Source of the DNA: Pomacea canaliculata | Lineage: Eukaryota > Mollusca > Gastropoda > Architaenioglossa > Ampullariidae | Assembly (NCBI RefSeq): GCF_003073045.1 | Contig: NC_037595.1 | Coordinates: 4,886,227 to 4,950,226, forward strand | Length of the DNA: 64,000 nucleotides | Direction of reading: 5' to 3' | Shown: piece after piece, positions 1 to 11,900 of the stretch | Layout of the letters: each line of letters starts with the position of its first letter | Numbering within the stretch: position 1 is the first letter of the stretch | Made by a program: the position numbers and the translations under genes | Notes under the pieces: generated by a model | What the model was told of the DNA's origin: nothing | What the model saw: only the letters and a program-made list of their open reading frames with translations | The model's database searches: none

Positions 1-456
1 AGGTCTCTGTGCCATCAAGGAGGCCACTTGTGACGAGTGAGTTCATTCTGCTTTCTTCATACAGTGTGAGATATAGTGTTAGAGAAAGCTAGAGGAAGCT
101 AGACACAACTTGTAGCAGCTAGTACGATGACTAGTAATTAGTGAAATTAACAAAGACCTTTTAACAGCTTGAGTCCATGATATCAGTTTACCTCGCCGTG
201 TGTTTTGTTGATATAACGAGAGCGAATCCAATGTGTTTACACGAATGTTCTTTTTTGTAGGGAATGTTTCTGTGTGTTTGTGTGTAAGAAAGAGATAAAG
301 ACAGACAAAGGGAAGTACAAATTTTATCGAAATCTGAGAAAATACAGAATGGTATATTTTTTCCAGATATTCACATATCACGATAGTGACTTTCATCTCG
401 GTTTTATTTTTCCTAGAAACGCCGTGCTTGATAGAATCAGAAGATGCTTGCAGTGA
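1..456 (+). CDS. Kazal-like secreted protein, unit 1 (3' part only)
   Basis: Only the end of exon 3 (1-36) and exon 4 (417-456) lie in the window; the rest is off the left edge. Exon 3 ends with the family signature before C5 and a GTGAGT donor. Exon 4 follows a pyrimidine-rich CCTAG acceptor, resumes in phase 2, and encodes ENAVLDRIRRCLQ then stop, supplying C6 of domain 2. A polyadenylation signal AATAAA lies at 531-536. Compared with the other units the conserved GHC before C4-C5 reads GLC and AIC reads ATC. The predicted role, a secreted Kazal-like protease inhibitor, is inferred from the complete paralogues downstream. Confidence 0.75.
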
Positions 457-579
457 GACAAGTCTCCTCCTTCGTGCACTTCATTGTTTATGTTCCTTAC
501 TGATCACGTGACCGTTGTACTCTTTGGACTAATAAAGTACAGTAAAAATATCTAAGCTCTCCTAGTTTCTCAATAGTAG

Positions 580-800
580 AATGGATTTGTTCTGATACTT
601 AAAAAACAGTGAGAACTGTCACTGAATGTCTGTTAAGGTGTATGTAATGAAAAAAACTGGGGAAAAGTGAAGAGAAATGACAATATACATCACACACACC
701 AACACTCACAAGTTGTAAGGCAGACATAACAAAGGACAACATCTTCCTGTAGGTCCTTGCCGTAGTCACACAATCCACGTCTGAAACGGAACTGACCTCT
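580..800. repeat. 3'-flanking repeat of the gene family
   Basis: This segment recurs downstream of the terminal exons of other units at about 4015-4260, 12355-12600, 21000-21240 and, more diverged, 29570-29810. It travels with the genes, so the duplicated unit is longer than the coding region. An inverted, diverged piece of it also lies at about 1490-1580. No reading frame in it is shared between the copies, so I regard it as non-coding. Confidence 0.7.
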
Positions 801-839
801 CCTTCTGATACTTTGTCATTAAAAAAAGATGAACTGAAA

Positions 840-2340
840 GGTTTCTCAAAATTTAAGTAAACTAACGATGAGTCTCAAAAATTTGCTGCTTAGAATTCTT
901 ATTAAGAAGGTAATAAGATGATGGCTGTAACTTTCGCGAGCACGGATGTGCGTGCGCGCAGAAATGCAAAACCAAATACAGACAAACCAAAATTAAAATA
1001 TACACACATGCGCATGGTGAGCATACTGAGCAAAAGGACGATAAATAACAATAAAAATAAATGCACAAATAAACAAATACACACACAACGAAAACCGCTG
1101 AATGAATACATCAAACAGAAAAACAGATGTAAAAAAAAAAAAATCAGGCGAGGAGGCAACAGGGACTCAGTCCAGGGGAATTAACTTTGTTACAAAATTC
1201 TCCACAGTGGGAGGCCACATCACACGACCAGAAATAAACCATAATTTCTTTAACACGAAAGAAACATTTGGACGAGTTGGTCTTTTTCATATGGAGATAT
1301 ATATTTAGTGTTTAATGAGACAATCACTCATTCTTGCTGTGACATTTAACACGTGACGTGCACAGACTGAAGACTGATTATTAAAGGCGCGGGTAGTTTT
1401 AAAGGCAATTTAAAGGTAAACATAGCACTCTCTCAAAACTAACCAATGGGACACACTTTTATAACCAGCCAACCACTCATGCAAGGGACTGTGTGACTGG
1501 TGTCAGGACCAACAGGACGAGGAGGCTGTTGTGGCAACTTTACAGCTTGTGTGTGTTGTTGTGTATGATGAATTATATACATAACACATACAATACAGTG
1601 TTTGAGAATCTAAAATTAACATATTCACATAAGGTAACAGTCACATAAAAGTACACCTATCTGCCAAGAAAGCAAACAATGCAGATCTTACACCACAAGT
1701 ATGGATTCTTTTCACTGGCTGCTTGTAGACATTTCTTTGTTGGTAATTATATTAGGCTAGAATATCTTAAGCATTCTCCTCGGGCATTTGGTTTAAAAGG
1801 ACACTTAGATGACCCCTCGCACTTTCACTTCACGAAGCCGTAAGCGTTAGCGGGCTTTGTCTTTGAAGTAACTGAGCACATAAGCGATCACACATGCACG
1901 TGCGGAGATGTAGAAAAAGAACATATACAAGGACTAATATATATTTATAAAAACATATAAACGCACACATACTTCCGGCATACTAAGTTAAATTATGAGA
2001 AGAATAAAATTTTAGAAACACCGAAAAACAAAACAATAAAATATTAATGTACAAAAAGGTAATTTTACGAAAATACAAAAAGCAGAATAAATAAACTGAA
2101 GATAAAGAAAAGGAAAGAAGTAAACAACAAATAAAATCCCAAACGATAAAAGTCAGTCGTACAAAAGGGAAAAGAGTAAATTTTGTTTGTGTGTATGTGT
2201 GTTGGGGGAATCGTCCTGGTCTTTAAAAAAATAGGTGATGACATTATACGACCGGAAAATGAACCATAATTTCTTTAAATACATGGTGTAAGTGCTTTTA
2301 ATGCAATAATTCGGAGGAAATAGTTGTATTTTTTTCGTTT
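840..2340. other. Intergenic region with a relic promoter
   Basis: No gene is supported here. About 1190-1390 resembles the promoter region of unit 2 (2230-2440), including a TATATATTTA-type box and the following stretch before the start, but the signal-peptide exon that should follow is absent. This looks like the 5' remnant of a deleted unit. The rest is AT-rich; part of it resembles the sequence downstream of unit 6 (about 21300-21760). Confidence 0.45.
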
Positions 2341-2351
2341 TCGTAGAGAGC

Positions 2352-2361
2352 TATATATTTA
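2352..2361 (+). promoter_or_regulatory. TATA box of unit 2
   Basis: TATATATTTA lies about 80 bases before the unit 2 start codon, in the position seen in the other family members. Confidence 0.5.
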
Positions 2362-2441
2362 GTCTGTGATGAGACTATCCCTCATTGCTGCCTGTGACAG
2401 CGACATTGTTCACGTGATCACGTCCACGTCACGTCCACACA

Positions 2442-3887
2442 ATGACGACTACCACACTGTCCACAGTCATGCTGCTGATGCTGCTGGTGGCACTGGCCCT
2501 GGGGAGTGTGCTCGCTGGTAACAAACCTACCTTCGCCATAGTTTGTATTATCTTACACACACGATGACGAGGTCGACTTTGATGTAGCGATGATGTTGTG
2601 TCGCTGGTTTGATTTCATAATAAATACTATTTTTATCTTGGCCTAGCCTTTAGTCCATTCTCATAAATATGTTACATCTGAAAGTAACGAACAGTAATGC
2701 AAACACATTGTTTTCTACGTGCAGATGAATACTCCTTTCCAGTGAACTGTGAGGACCGTAGTGTGTGTACCTACGATCGGACGCCTTACTGCATCAAGGG
2801 CCGGAGAGAACCTGTGCGTGGACATTGTGAGTTCCGGGACGCCATATGCAGGTAGGTTTCGCTTCTCTCTCGTCGATATAGTATGTTTAGTCACTTTACA
2901 ATCATTTCTGTAATTGTTCTCTGTTAGTTTCAAAGGAAGATGTCTCAAGCGATGGTCAGAGTTAACAAATCCCACAAACACAAAGATTGAAGCTGCGTTG
3001 ATATAGAAACAGCAACATTTGCAATGACCATGTGGGTAGAAATTAGCACATCAATGGCATCAGGTTTGTTACCTAATGTAGACTGTACAAGGCCTCCATA
3101 GTTCCCATTTTTCTCCACGGATAAAGAAAGTTAATCCTGTTTGCTGTTACACCACTAACCCACCCCAGAGAAAAAATCGGCGCAGTCAAAATAAAGTGCT
3201 CATGAAATAGTTTTGAATTTTTGTTAGACTGCTGAGCTGCCAAGTAACTTTAATGTGAGCAGAGTGAAAAAAATTCAAATGTCATATAAACCGACACATT
3301 TAAGACCGTGTTTCAGCTTATCTTGCAAGATTGTTCACGGTAAGGTGTAAACAGAAATTAAAAATTGTCTGGATAACTACCCGGACAAGAGTTGCCAGTG
3401 AGTACGAGTCATGAATAAAATGCTATTATTTTTCTTTCTGTCTCGTTCTTACTGGTGCATGTGTTGTAAGCCATCATTCTGATTGCAGTGGCGAGGAGGA
3501 AGACCCCAACAACACCTGCTTTCTGCCCTACCCCATCAGCTGCGACGGACCGCCCGACGAACGAGCCTGTTTCCGTGACCTTCGACCCTGGTGTGTGGTG
3601 GGACGCTTAGAGCCCGTGCGAGGTCATTGTGCCATCCAGGAGGCCATTTGTGACGAGTGAGTTAATTCTGCTTACTTCATACAGTGCGAGATATAGTGTG
3701 AGAAAAAGTGTGTGTGTAAGAAAGAGAGAAAGAAAGACAGAAGGGAAGTACACTTTTATCGAAAAGTAAAACAAATACCAAATGGTATATTTTCGAGATA
3801 TTCTCATATCACGATAGTCATTTTCTTCTCGGTTTTATTTTTTCTAGAAACGCCGTGGTTGATAGAATCAGAAGATGCTTGCCATGA
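2442..3887 (+). CDS. Two-domain Kazal-like secreted protein, unit 2
   Basis: Exons: 2442-2517, 2725-2851, 3489-3656 and 3848-3887; all introns are GT-AG and the phases (1, 2, 2) join to a 136-residue protein. Exon 1 is a signal peptide ending LALGSVLAG. Domain 1 has C-x5-C-x7-C-x11-C-x6-C with loop CTYDRTPYC and the signature PVRGHC; its C6 comes from exon 3 (PNNTC, which is also an N-glycosylation sequon). Domain 2 has loop CFRDLRPWC and C6 in exon 4 (RIRRC). In Kazal numbering P1 would be Tyr in domain 1 and Arg in domain 2, so a trypsin-like target is plausible for domain 2. The function is inferred from cysteine spacing; the usual Kazal TY-N motif is not present. Polyadenylation signal at 3971-3976. 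An alternative last exon lies at 4627-4690. Confidence 0.8.
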
Positions 3888-4358
3888 GACAAGTCTCCTC
3901 CTTCGTGAAACGTTTGCTCTTCATTGTTTATTATCCTTACTGACCATGTGACCTTACTACTCTTTGGACTAATAAAGTGCAATAAAAATATCTAAGCTCT
4001 CTTTGTTTCTCAACAGTAGAATGGATTCGCTCTGATACTTAAAATTAAGTGAGAACTGTTACTGAATGTCTGTTAATTGGTATGTAAATGGAAAAGACTG
4101 TGAAATGGAGGAAAAGTGAAGATAGATAACAATCCACATCACACACACCAACACTCACAAGCTGTAAGGCAGACATAACAAAGGACAGCATCTTCCTGTA
4201 GGTCCTGGCCGCAGTCACACAATCCACGTCTGAAACGGAGCTGACCTCTCCTCTCAAGCCAACAAAATGATGAACTGAAATATTTCTCAAAATTTAAGAA
4301 AACCGACGATAGGTCTTAGAACCTTGCTTCTTAGATTTCTTTAAAAAGAAGGTACTGA

Positions 4359-4411
4359 AGATGATGATGATGGTGATGATGATGATGATGATAATTATGA
4401 TGATGATTGAT
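4359..4411. repeat. GAT microsatellite
   Basis: Imperfect GAT/GGT trinucleotide run. Longer versions occur at the equivalent position of later units (12695-12740 and 21386-21436). Confidence 0.85.
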
Positions 4412-4626
4412 TATAAAATGAGGAAAAGCATTATAAAAATAAAATGCAATGATAATGGTTCTACAGACAATGAAAGCAAAGACGATGAAAGAGGGATATG
4501 AAGGGGTAGACGGACATTCAAACAAGAAGACAGATTTCGAAAAAAAGGACAGAAATATTTTCCGAATATTTACAGATTAGACTAGTATCCTACACTAACT
4601 TGTATTCTGGCTTTCATGTTTTGTAG

Positions 4627-4690
4627 AAACGCCTTGTTTGATTTAACCCACACCTGCCTGCGGTCAATCGGACTTCCAGTAAACAATTAG
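4627..4690 (+). CDS. Alternative last exon (4b) of unit 2
   Basis: After a TTTTGTAG acceptor this 64-base exon starts in the same phase as exon 4 and encodes ENALFDLTHTC followed by LRSIGLPVNN and stop. It supplies the same final cysteine as exon 4 but a longer tail, and has its own AATAAA at 4753-4758. Joined to exon 3 it would give a 144-residue protein. A near-identical exon sits behind unit 4. Use of either exon is inferred from intact splice phase and reading frame, not shown. Confidence 0.55.
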
Positions 4691-4799
4691 TTCATTACAA
4701 TTCTTTATGATTCTTACTGTTTACTATTCGGACCTTTTATCATCTTTGGCTGAATAAAGTGAATAAACTATAAACTCTGACATTTTTATTGAAAGCATA

Positions 4800-6400
4800 A
4801 TTTATTGTTCTTATATTAAAAACTTAGGTTTGGTTGTGGTTAACATGTATCAACTTGTAAATATATAACTACCCCTCACATTCTATTTCTGACATAGTGA
4901 GTAATGTCAGTGCATCACGAGACCTAAACAGTGTAAATTATGGTCACATGTAAATGGTGGAGCAATTGTATGATATACCATCTGCGATGAACCACATGCC
5001 ACGTGGCCATTGTCTGACCTTTTGTTCAACAAATAAATGTCTTTGAAATACATAAATACTTTGTTTTCATGTCCGCACTAAAACAGGCATGTTTTAACCA
5101 TCTTTAAATTACTGATGATGGGGAGAGAGAGAGTGTGAGTGAGAGATGGACAGGCAAGGATAAAAAGGTGTTAGAGCATGTCTGTGATTGTGATTATGCC
5201 GTATATACTAATATCTCTGTTTATTAGTATATGAACTTCACAGCATCATTGCTAAAGTGTAAACTAAAAATTGTATAAAGAATATGATGGCTACTTTCAA
5301 GTGCTGCTACATTACAGGTTATCAGTGAAAAGCTGAAGTTCGCTATTTACAGTTCTTCACACACATCAGAGGCAATCACTGTGTTGTTCAAAGAATGTGC
5401 AAATAAGTGCAGTTTGGTTACCCCTGTCTGTGACACTTTTATTGTTGGTGAGGATGTATCCATAATCGTGAGCCCTAAATAATCTCAAATATGGTCGCAT
5501 TTTAATGGGGCATTACTAGGGGGACTTATCTATATTTCCAGAGTAAAATGCATTCTGTGTTGAACCACAGGCCTTTTGCTCTACAAATAAATGTCACTGA
5601 AACACATTAATAACTTGTTTTCGTGTGCTAGAAACAATCCACATGAGAAAAACGGACGCTTTATCCATCTTCAAAAGCTGCCATATAAGTAGAGGTGCGT
5701 GAGAGAGGGAAAGAGAGAGAAAGAAAGAGAGAGAAAGTAAGAAAGACAGAGAAAGAAGAAAACAGAAAATGTGTAGCGAGATGCATACTATAGTGAGGTA
5801 TTCATCTAAGAGAAATAAACATCTAGCTGAAGACAATCTTCATGTGGCTTAAGTAATATGTATAAAATTAAAGGTCATATACATAACAGTAATAAGTACA
5901 GACTTTCTAAGGCTAACAATTCAAAATTTACTCATATGAGAATGCATTGCATAATAGCAAGAGGAGAAAAGCACATATTTCAAAAGGGGATCGAAAGAGG
6001 AAGTAATGAAAAAAAAGCAATGAAACAAAACTAAACAAAGAAACAATTAAACAACAAATTGAAACAACAAGCAAAATACTTCAAATGAAAGAACAAACAA
6101 ATGAATATACCAGTCAACAAAACGACCAATAAGCTAGACAACAAACCCCGAATAAACAAATACTCTAGTCTAACAAATAGACAAAAACATACAAATAAAC
6201 AGTCATGAAAGAAAAAAAGATACGAAGTGAAGGAGGCAGACAAGAAAGAAAAAGGAGGATACAAAGGAGAATTAACTTGGGTCTAATGTAGACTACAGTA
6301 GACCAATGACCTCATGAGGCCACAGAAACCAGCCATCACTTAATTGCGAAATTGCTTTCAAAAAAGTACAAGCGATGCAAATATTTTCAGAAATGTCAGA
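4800..6400. other. Non-coding intergenic stretch between units 2 and 3
   Basis: No gene is supported. Two related sub-blocks, about 4920-5110 and 5470-5680, each end in an AAATAAATGTC-like polyadenylation motif and look like an internal duplication. A GA-rich run lies at about 5697-5765, and 6000-6260 is A-rich. The equivalent region of copy B (13.1-14.7 kb) has the same content. Confidence 0.5.
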
Positions 6401-6433
6401 CGTTGCTCTGACAGGGAGCTGTATATATATATG

Positions 6434-6443
6434 TATATAAATA
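6434..6443 (+). promoter_or_regulatory. TATA box of unit 3
   Basis: TATATAAATA lies about 90 bases before the start codon, after a short TA run. Confidence 0.6.
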
Positions 6444-6529
6444 CTGTGATCAGACAATTCTTCCTTTCTGGCACGTGACAACATCTGCTCCACGTCCACA
6501 GATTGAAGACTTGCACTTAGTCCACAGTC

Positions 6530-8069
6530 ATGCTGCTGGTACTCTGGGTGGCACTGTGCCTGGGGAGTGTGCTCGCTGGTAACAAAAGCTACTTTTATGA
6601 TAGTTCGTCAAATCTTCGAATTACGACGACGAAGTCGACTTACGATAGAAAAAGATGTATTTTAATCTACGAGCTCGTCGTCAGTCGAAGAGTGTCAGTA
6701 GACGAACCTTTCTGATTTAAAATTTCTGTTATCAATGCCTAGCAATGAGCTGACTTTCAACATGAGTGTTACAACTGATTCGTAACAGGTTGATGTTATG
6801 ACCTGGAGTCTTGGAGTGAGGGGCAAGAATGTGGAGCTGGCAGATATCTAGAAAGTCAGGTGGTGCACAAGCAATGGTTGTATGTTGTATTTATTGTTGT
6901 CAACGTGCAGATGAGCCGACATACCCATTCCCAGTGAACTGTGAAGAACCCAGGGACTGTACAGAAGATCAGATTCCTTACTGCATCATTGGCCGAGATG
7001 AACCCGTGTATGGACATTGTGAGATACAGGACGCCATATGCGAGTAAGTCTCGCTTTTCTCTCTTCTTTATCTTAGGATCTTTCACATTCTTTATTACTT
7101 CCCTGTTATCCTTACTGTTCATAGTTTAAGTCTCATAATTAAGTTGTCTAACATTTGTGTTAGTGCAGATAGAATGTGCTTACCGTGGTTGTTTGTTAAC
7201 TTCTCAAAGCACTTCAGCGTAACGAAAGTATAATCTAAGAAATTTATTATTTTGACTTGAGTGTACCGTTAAGGATAGTCTTTTCTGGTGAATAGAGAAA
7301 AGAAGTTGGTTGGCTATCGTAGAGGATGGACTAGCCATACCATACAGGACATGCTTACCGTCCCTAGACTTAGGCCAAACGTGGGGACCCAGACCCATCC
7401 GATGACCAATCCCTGGACCAGAGCAGCTTGTACTAGTCCAGAAAAAAATAAAATGCGTCCTCTCCATCTCTCTCTCTCTCTGACGTCATTGCTGTGGTTG
7501 CAGTGGCGAGGAGTGGGACCCCAGCAACAGCTGCTTCCTGCCGTACGCCATCAGCTGCGACGAACCCGCCGACGATCGCGAATGTGCACGTGACGCACGC
7601 CCCTGGTGCGTGGTGGGCAGGGCACGGCCAGTGCGAGGTCACTGCGCCATCCAGGAGGCCATCTGTGACGAGTGAGTTCCTCTTTGTGCTTAGTAATCCC
7701 TTCCTTCACATGGGTCCAAAAGGTGACAGTGCAAGAAGGTAGACGCGGCTTGTGACAACTAGTAAGAAGTAATAATAATTCGTAAATTAGTAAAAGTAAG
7801 AAAGAGTCTCAGTTTCTAACAGCTGGAATGTCGCCGTTAGTGAGAGCTATTAATAATAGCAGACTGACAGAGATAGTTACAGAATGTAAAAGCTGTTAAC
7901 AGCCTGAAGTTGGTAACCATTCGCTCTTTTCTTCTTTGAAAAGGACAGATGAGTAGCTTCTCAAAATATTCACAAATCAGGATAGTGACATTAACCAATT
8001 TACATTTTGCCTTCAATCTCTTTTTGTAGAAACGCCGTGCTTGACATCAACAATCGCTGTCTGCAGTGA
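6530..8069 (+). CDS. Two-domain Kazal-like secreted protein, unit 3
   Basis: Exons: 6530-6578, 6911-7043, 7504-7671 and 8030-8069, giving 129 residues. The signal peptide is MLLVLWVALCLGSVLAG. Domain 1 (VNCEEPRDC, loop CTEDQIPYC, signature PVYGHC) has Glu at the Kazal P1 position. Domain 2 (loop CARDARPWC, signature PVRGHC) has Arg at P1. C6 of domain 1 is in exon 3 (SNSC) and C6 of domain 2 in exon 4 (INNRC). Polyadenylation signal at 8148-8153. Exon 2 encodes the same residues as unit 5. Intron 1 is 332 bases against 177 in unit 5, through extra sequence around 6640-6790. Confidence 0.85.
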
Positions 8070-8239
8070 GACAACACCCGACTTTCGTTCAACTATGGGA
8101 ATGTTTTATGAGCATTACTAATAATGTGACCTTTTATGTACAATATAAATAAAACAATATACACTCTCACACGTTTTTCGATTTATTTTCATGTTCAGAT
8201 TTGAGTGAGCGGTTGTCATTGAGAGTCTTTACATTATAT

Positions 8240-8345
8240 TATTTCTTGTTCGGGAACTGTCTAGATTTCTGTACATCCAACTTTTATTCTTTCAGACCAG
8301 CGTACTCATGAAGACTTGAATGAAGTCAATAAACAAATAACTAAA
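8240..8345. repeat. Truncated inverted copy of a type II first-exon region
   Basis: The stretch up to about 8278 matches, in reverse, the start of intron 1 in units 4, 6 and 8. It then breaks off before the signal-peptide exon that is still intact in the equivalent places behind units 5 and 7. It is followed by a short block (about 8290-8345, repeated at 25919-25972) holding a TTTCAG acceptor-like site and AATAAAC. Confidence 0.5.
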
Positions 8346-8833
8346 TATTGCAAAGCACACCCACAGAAAACGTCATCTGGGTTTTTATTCTGTCCTTCTC
8401 TCTCTCCCCCTCCCTCCCTGCCTCACTTACAACATCTTTCGTCTCCCTCCAGTTCTAACCTTCACACCCAACTTTCCTTTCAGTGCAGAGGAGGGGGAGT
8501 GGAATCTACCTTCTGAATGTTCCAGGTGTTGGCCAGCACGTCGGTCTTGATGATATTGTCTTTACTGACAACCATGCTACATTTTTCTGAGTTTTTACCC
8601 CAAACGTCAACATTGATCACGGGTAATTGGGCATGAGGGAGATAAATAGGATTTAACTCCTCCCGCCTTCCAAAGACCTTTTAGAACGCACACCACTTTA
8701 GAGGGTTACGAACACAGCTGACAGAGCTCATGATATATGAACAAATGAGTAACAGATTTCTTTGATCTGAGGTAGAAACTGTGACACGAAAGCAAGTTAC
8801 ATATTTTTGTTTTGTCAGAGTAAGGGCTCACAT

Positions 8834-8842
8834 GACTATATA
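8834..8842 (+). promoter_or_regulatory. TATA box of unit 4
   Basis: CTATATAAG lies about 100 bases before the start codon. The same box with the same flanks precedes units 6 and 8. Confidence 0.65.
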
Positions 8843-8938
8843 AGTTGTGTGATCCGACGACCCGCCATGAGGCGCAAAAGGTAGAAACTTCTGAGTGACA
8901 CCGTCTGCACCAGATCCCAAGGACTGAAGACCAGCGCA

Positions 8939-11900
8939 ATGTCCATCGTCATGCTGTTCATACTCTTTGTGACAGCCTCCCTGGGGAACGTGCTGGCTGG
9001 TAAGAATACCACACTCATGTACATAAATATAGACAGTTCCAGAACAAGAAATAATACCATAATGTACAGATGGTAAGTCATGTAACAAATTCTCTTGAAA
9101 GTCGACAAAGTAAAAGCGGTTAGCACAGAATATAGGGAATAGTAGATGCTGCTGTTTGGTTATGGTACAGGACAAACCTGTTGAAATTATTCACATCTTT
9201 AGGCATTTATGTATTTGATTGCAAGTTAGTATGGGAGGTGAATACTGAATATAGTGTTACACGTGGTCATCAGTGAGTTTGCTTATTACTACATTATTAG
9301 AAGTGCTGGAGGGGGGACGGGAGATTGTCAGGGCAGCAGGTAGCCGTCGTTGACATCGCAAACGCCATTTTACACAACAAAGAAATTCAAAGGTGTATGT
9401 CAGAGAGTCTTTGATCATTATCAAATGCTTTTCAGTAATCTCTCTCTCTACCACACACACACACAGAGATAATCACACACATATTCTGTTTAACGACGTC
9501 CGCAGGATGCCAATTATTCGACCAAAAAATATACAAGACTTCCTTCAATTAATAGTGAGATTGTTTCCAAACCAATGACAATAAATCAAACATTTTCAGA
9601 AATATTTTGCCCTTTAGCAGCTGATATAATCTGTGATTTGACAGTCTTTCAATGTTGGCGGTGGCAACAAACTTTTGCTAGTGACAACGACCGCGCCATG
9701 TCTCTAGACTGAAGACGCCTACACTGTCTTGTCACTCCTGGTGATACTTTCCCTTGGGAGTGTGCTTGCTGGTAACAAAGCTACCTTCGCCATAGTTTGT
9801 AGAATCTTCGACACACGATGACGAGGTCGTCTTAGATGGAAAGATGATGTTGTGTCACTGGTTTCATTTAATAATAAGTAATATTTTTATTCATGCCTAG
9901 CCTTTAGAGGATTCTCATAAATATGTTACATCTGAAAGTAACGAGCAATAATGCAAACACATTGTTTTCAACGTGCAGAACAATACCCGTACCCAGTGAA
10001 CTGTGGAGAACCCAGATTGTGTTCCTATAATGTGGGTGCTCACTGCATCAAGGGCCGGAGTGGTCCCGTGTATGGACATTGTGACTTCCAGAACGCCATA
10101 TGCAAGTAAGTTTCGCTTCTCTTTCGTTAATATAATTGTTTTGTCACTTTACAATGATTTCTCTAATTGTTCTCTGTTAGTTTCATTGGAAGCTATTTTA
10201 TTACTTCAGTTCTCTAACATTTGTGATATTGCTGATCAAATATACTTACAGTTGGTTTATTTTTTTGCTAAGGTTGAAAGCTCTCCTACCGAATGATAAA
10301 TCCAGATAAGAAGTGATAGTACGGATATTTTATTTTAGGATAGCTTCTCAAGCAGGCACTCAATACTAAAATGACGGATCCTTTCTCCATTATTCTCCTT
10401 GCCACCAAGTAATGGGATGTATACCATTTTACTTCGATATACCCATCGAAACTGGGTGCTTGAGATACATGTACACAGTCTCTATACGTATCGAATAAAT
10501 AGTCGTATGAATTCTAAATAAAAAATTTTATACACTTTTTTCGCTCTTTGTTGTGGCCCTATGCTCTTTGAAGAGTAACAAGGATTAAACTAAAGTAACT
10601 CCGTGCTAGACTAACACTTGATTGTTAAAAAATCCCAATCAATTTTATTTAACGCTATCTGTTCATTGCACAGTTTGATAGAGGTGAGTTTTGGCCTTTT
10701 TTATTAGATATAAGATTCTCATTTGTACATGCGCACAGTACAAACCATTTAAAAATAATCACGAATAGACAGTTAAAAAATTGGGTAGAGAAGCGACCGA
10801 TGTAATGTCTCTGGGTACAGCAAGTGGTGAGTGGCGGAATTCCGGACTAAACTGTGTAGATAGGTCTGTCGAGAATGTCTCAAGCGATGGTCAGAGTTAA
10901 GAAATCCTACAAGCTCGAAGATTTGAGCTTCACGCCAGAAATTGTCTTTGATATTGAAACAGCGACACCTGCACTGACCAAGTGGGTAGAAATTAGCACA
11001 TCAACGGCATCAGGTTTGTTACCCAGTGTAGACTGTACAAGGCCTCCATAGTTCCCATTTTTCTGAAGGGTTAAAGAAAGCGGACCATGTCTTCTGATAC
11101 ACCAAGATCAACCCACCCCTGAGAAAAAGATCGGGGCATTTAAAATAAAGTGCTCATGAAATAGCTTTGACTTTTTGTTAGACTGCTGAGCTGCCAAGTA
11201 ACCCTAATGTGAGTAGAGCGAAAAAATTTCAAATGGTCATATAAACCGACACAGATAAAACCGTGTTTCAGCTTATCTTGCAAGGTGGTTCACGGCAAGG
11301 TGTAAACAGAAATTAAAAATTGTCTGGCTAACTACCCGGACAAGTACAGCTGCTAGTGAGTACGAGTCAAGTAATAAATAAAATGGTATTCTTATTCTTT
11401 CTTTCTCTTTATTACTGGTGCGGTTGTTCTAAGGCTCTAAGCCAGACCTGGGCAAAGGCCCGCCTTCTGTCTCTGACCGGCCCGCCCGCTGGCCCGCCCT
11501 CCAGTATATATACTATGTATACAGTATTGGATAAAACTGAGTTAACTATATTAGTCCGGCCCTCTAAAACCATCCCAAATTCTCATGCGGCCCCTTGGGA
11601 AAATTAATTGCCCACCCCTGCTCTAAGCCATCATTCTGATTGCAGTGGCGAGGAGTGGGACCCCAGCAACAGCTGCTTTCTGCCCTACCCACTCTTTTGC
11701 GACCTACCGCCCGACCAACGCCCATGTTATCTTGACCCCCAACCCTGGTGTGTGGAGGGTCGCTCAGAGCCCGTGCGAGGTCACTGTGCCATCCAGTACG
11801 CCATTTGTGACGAGTGAGTTAATTCCGCTTTCTTCATACAATACGACATTTAGTGTTAGAGAAAGCTAGAGGAAGACACAACTTGTAGCAGCTAGTAGGA

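Larger units (their letters stand above)
3900..8240. repeat. Segmental duplication, copy A
   Basis: By eye this segment matches about 12240-16690 almost base for base with small insertions and deletions. It contains the 3' end of unit 2, exon 4b, the long non-coding stretch 4.8-6.4 kb and the whole of unit 3. The paired copy contains the end of unit 4, its exon 4b and unit 5. Start codons of units 3 and 5 are 8335 bases apart. Ends are approximate. Confidence 0.75.
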
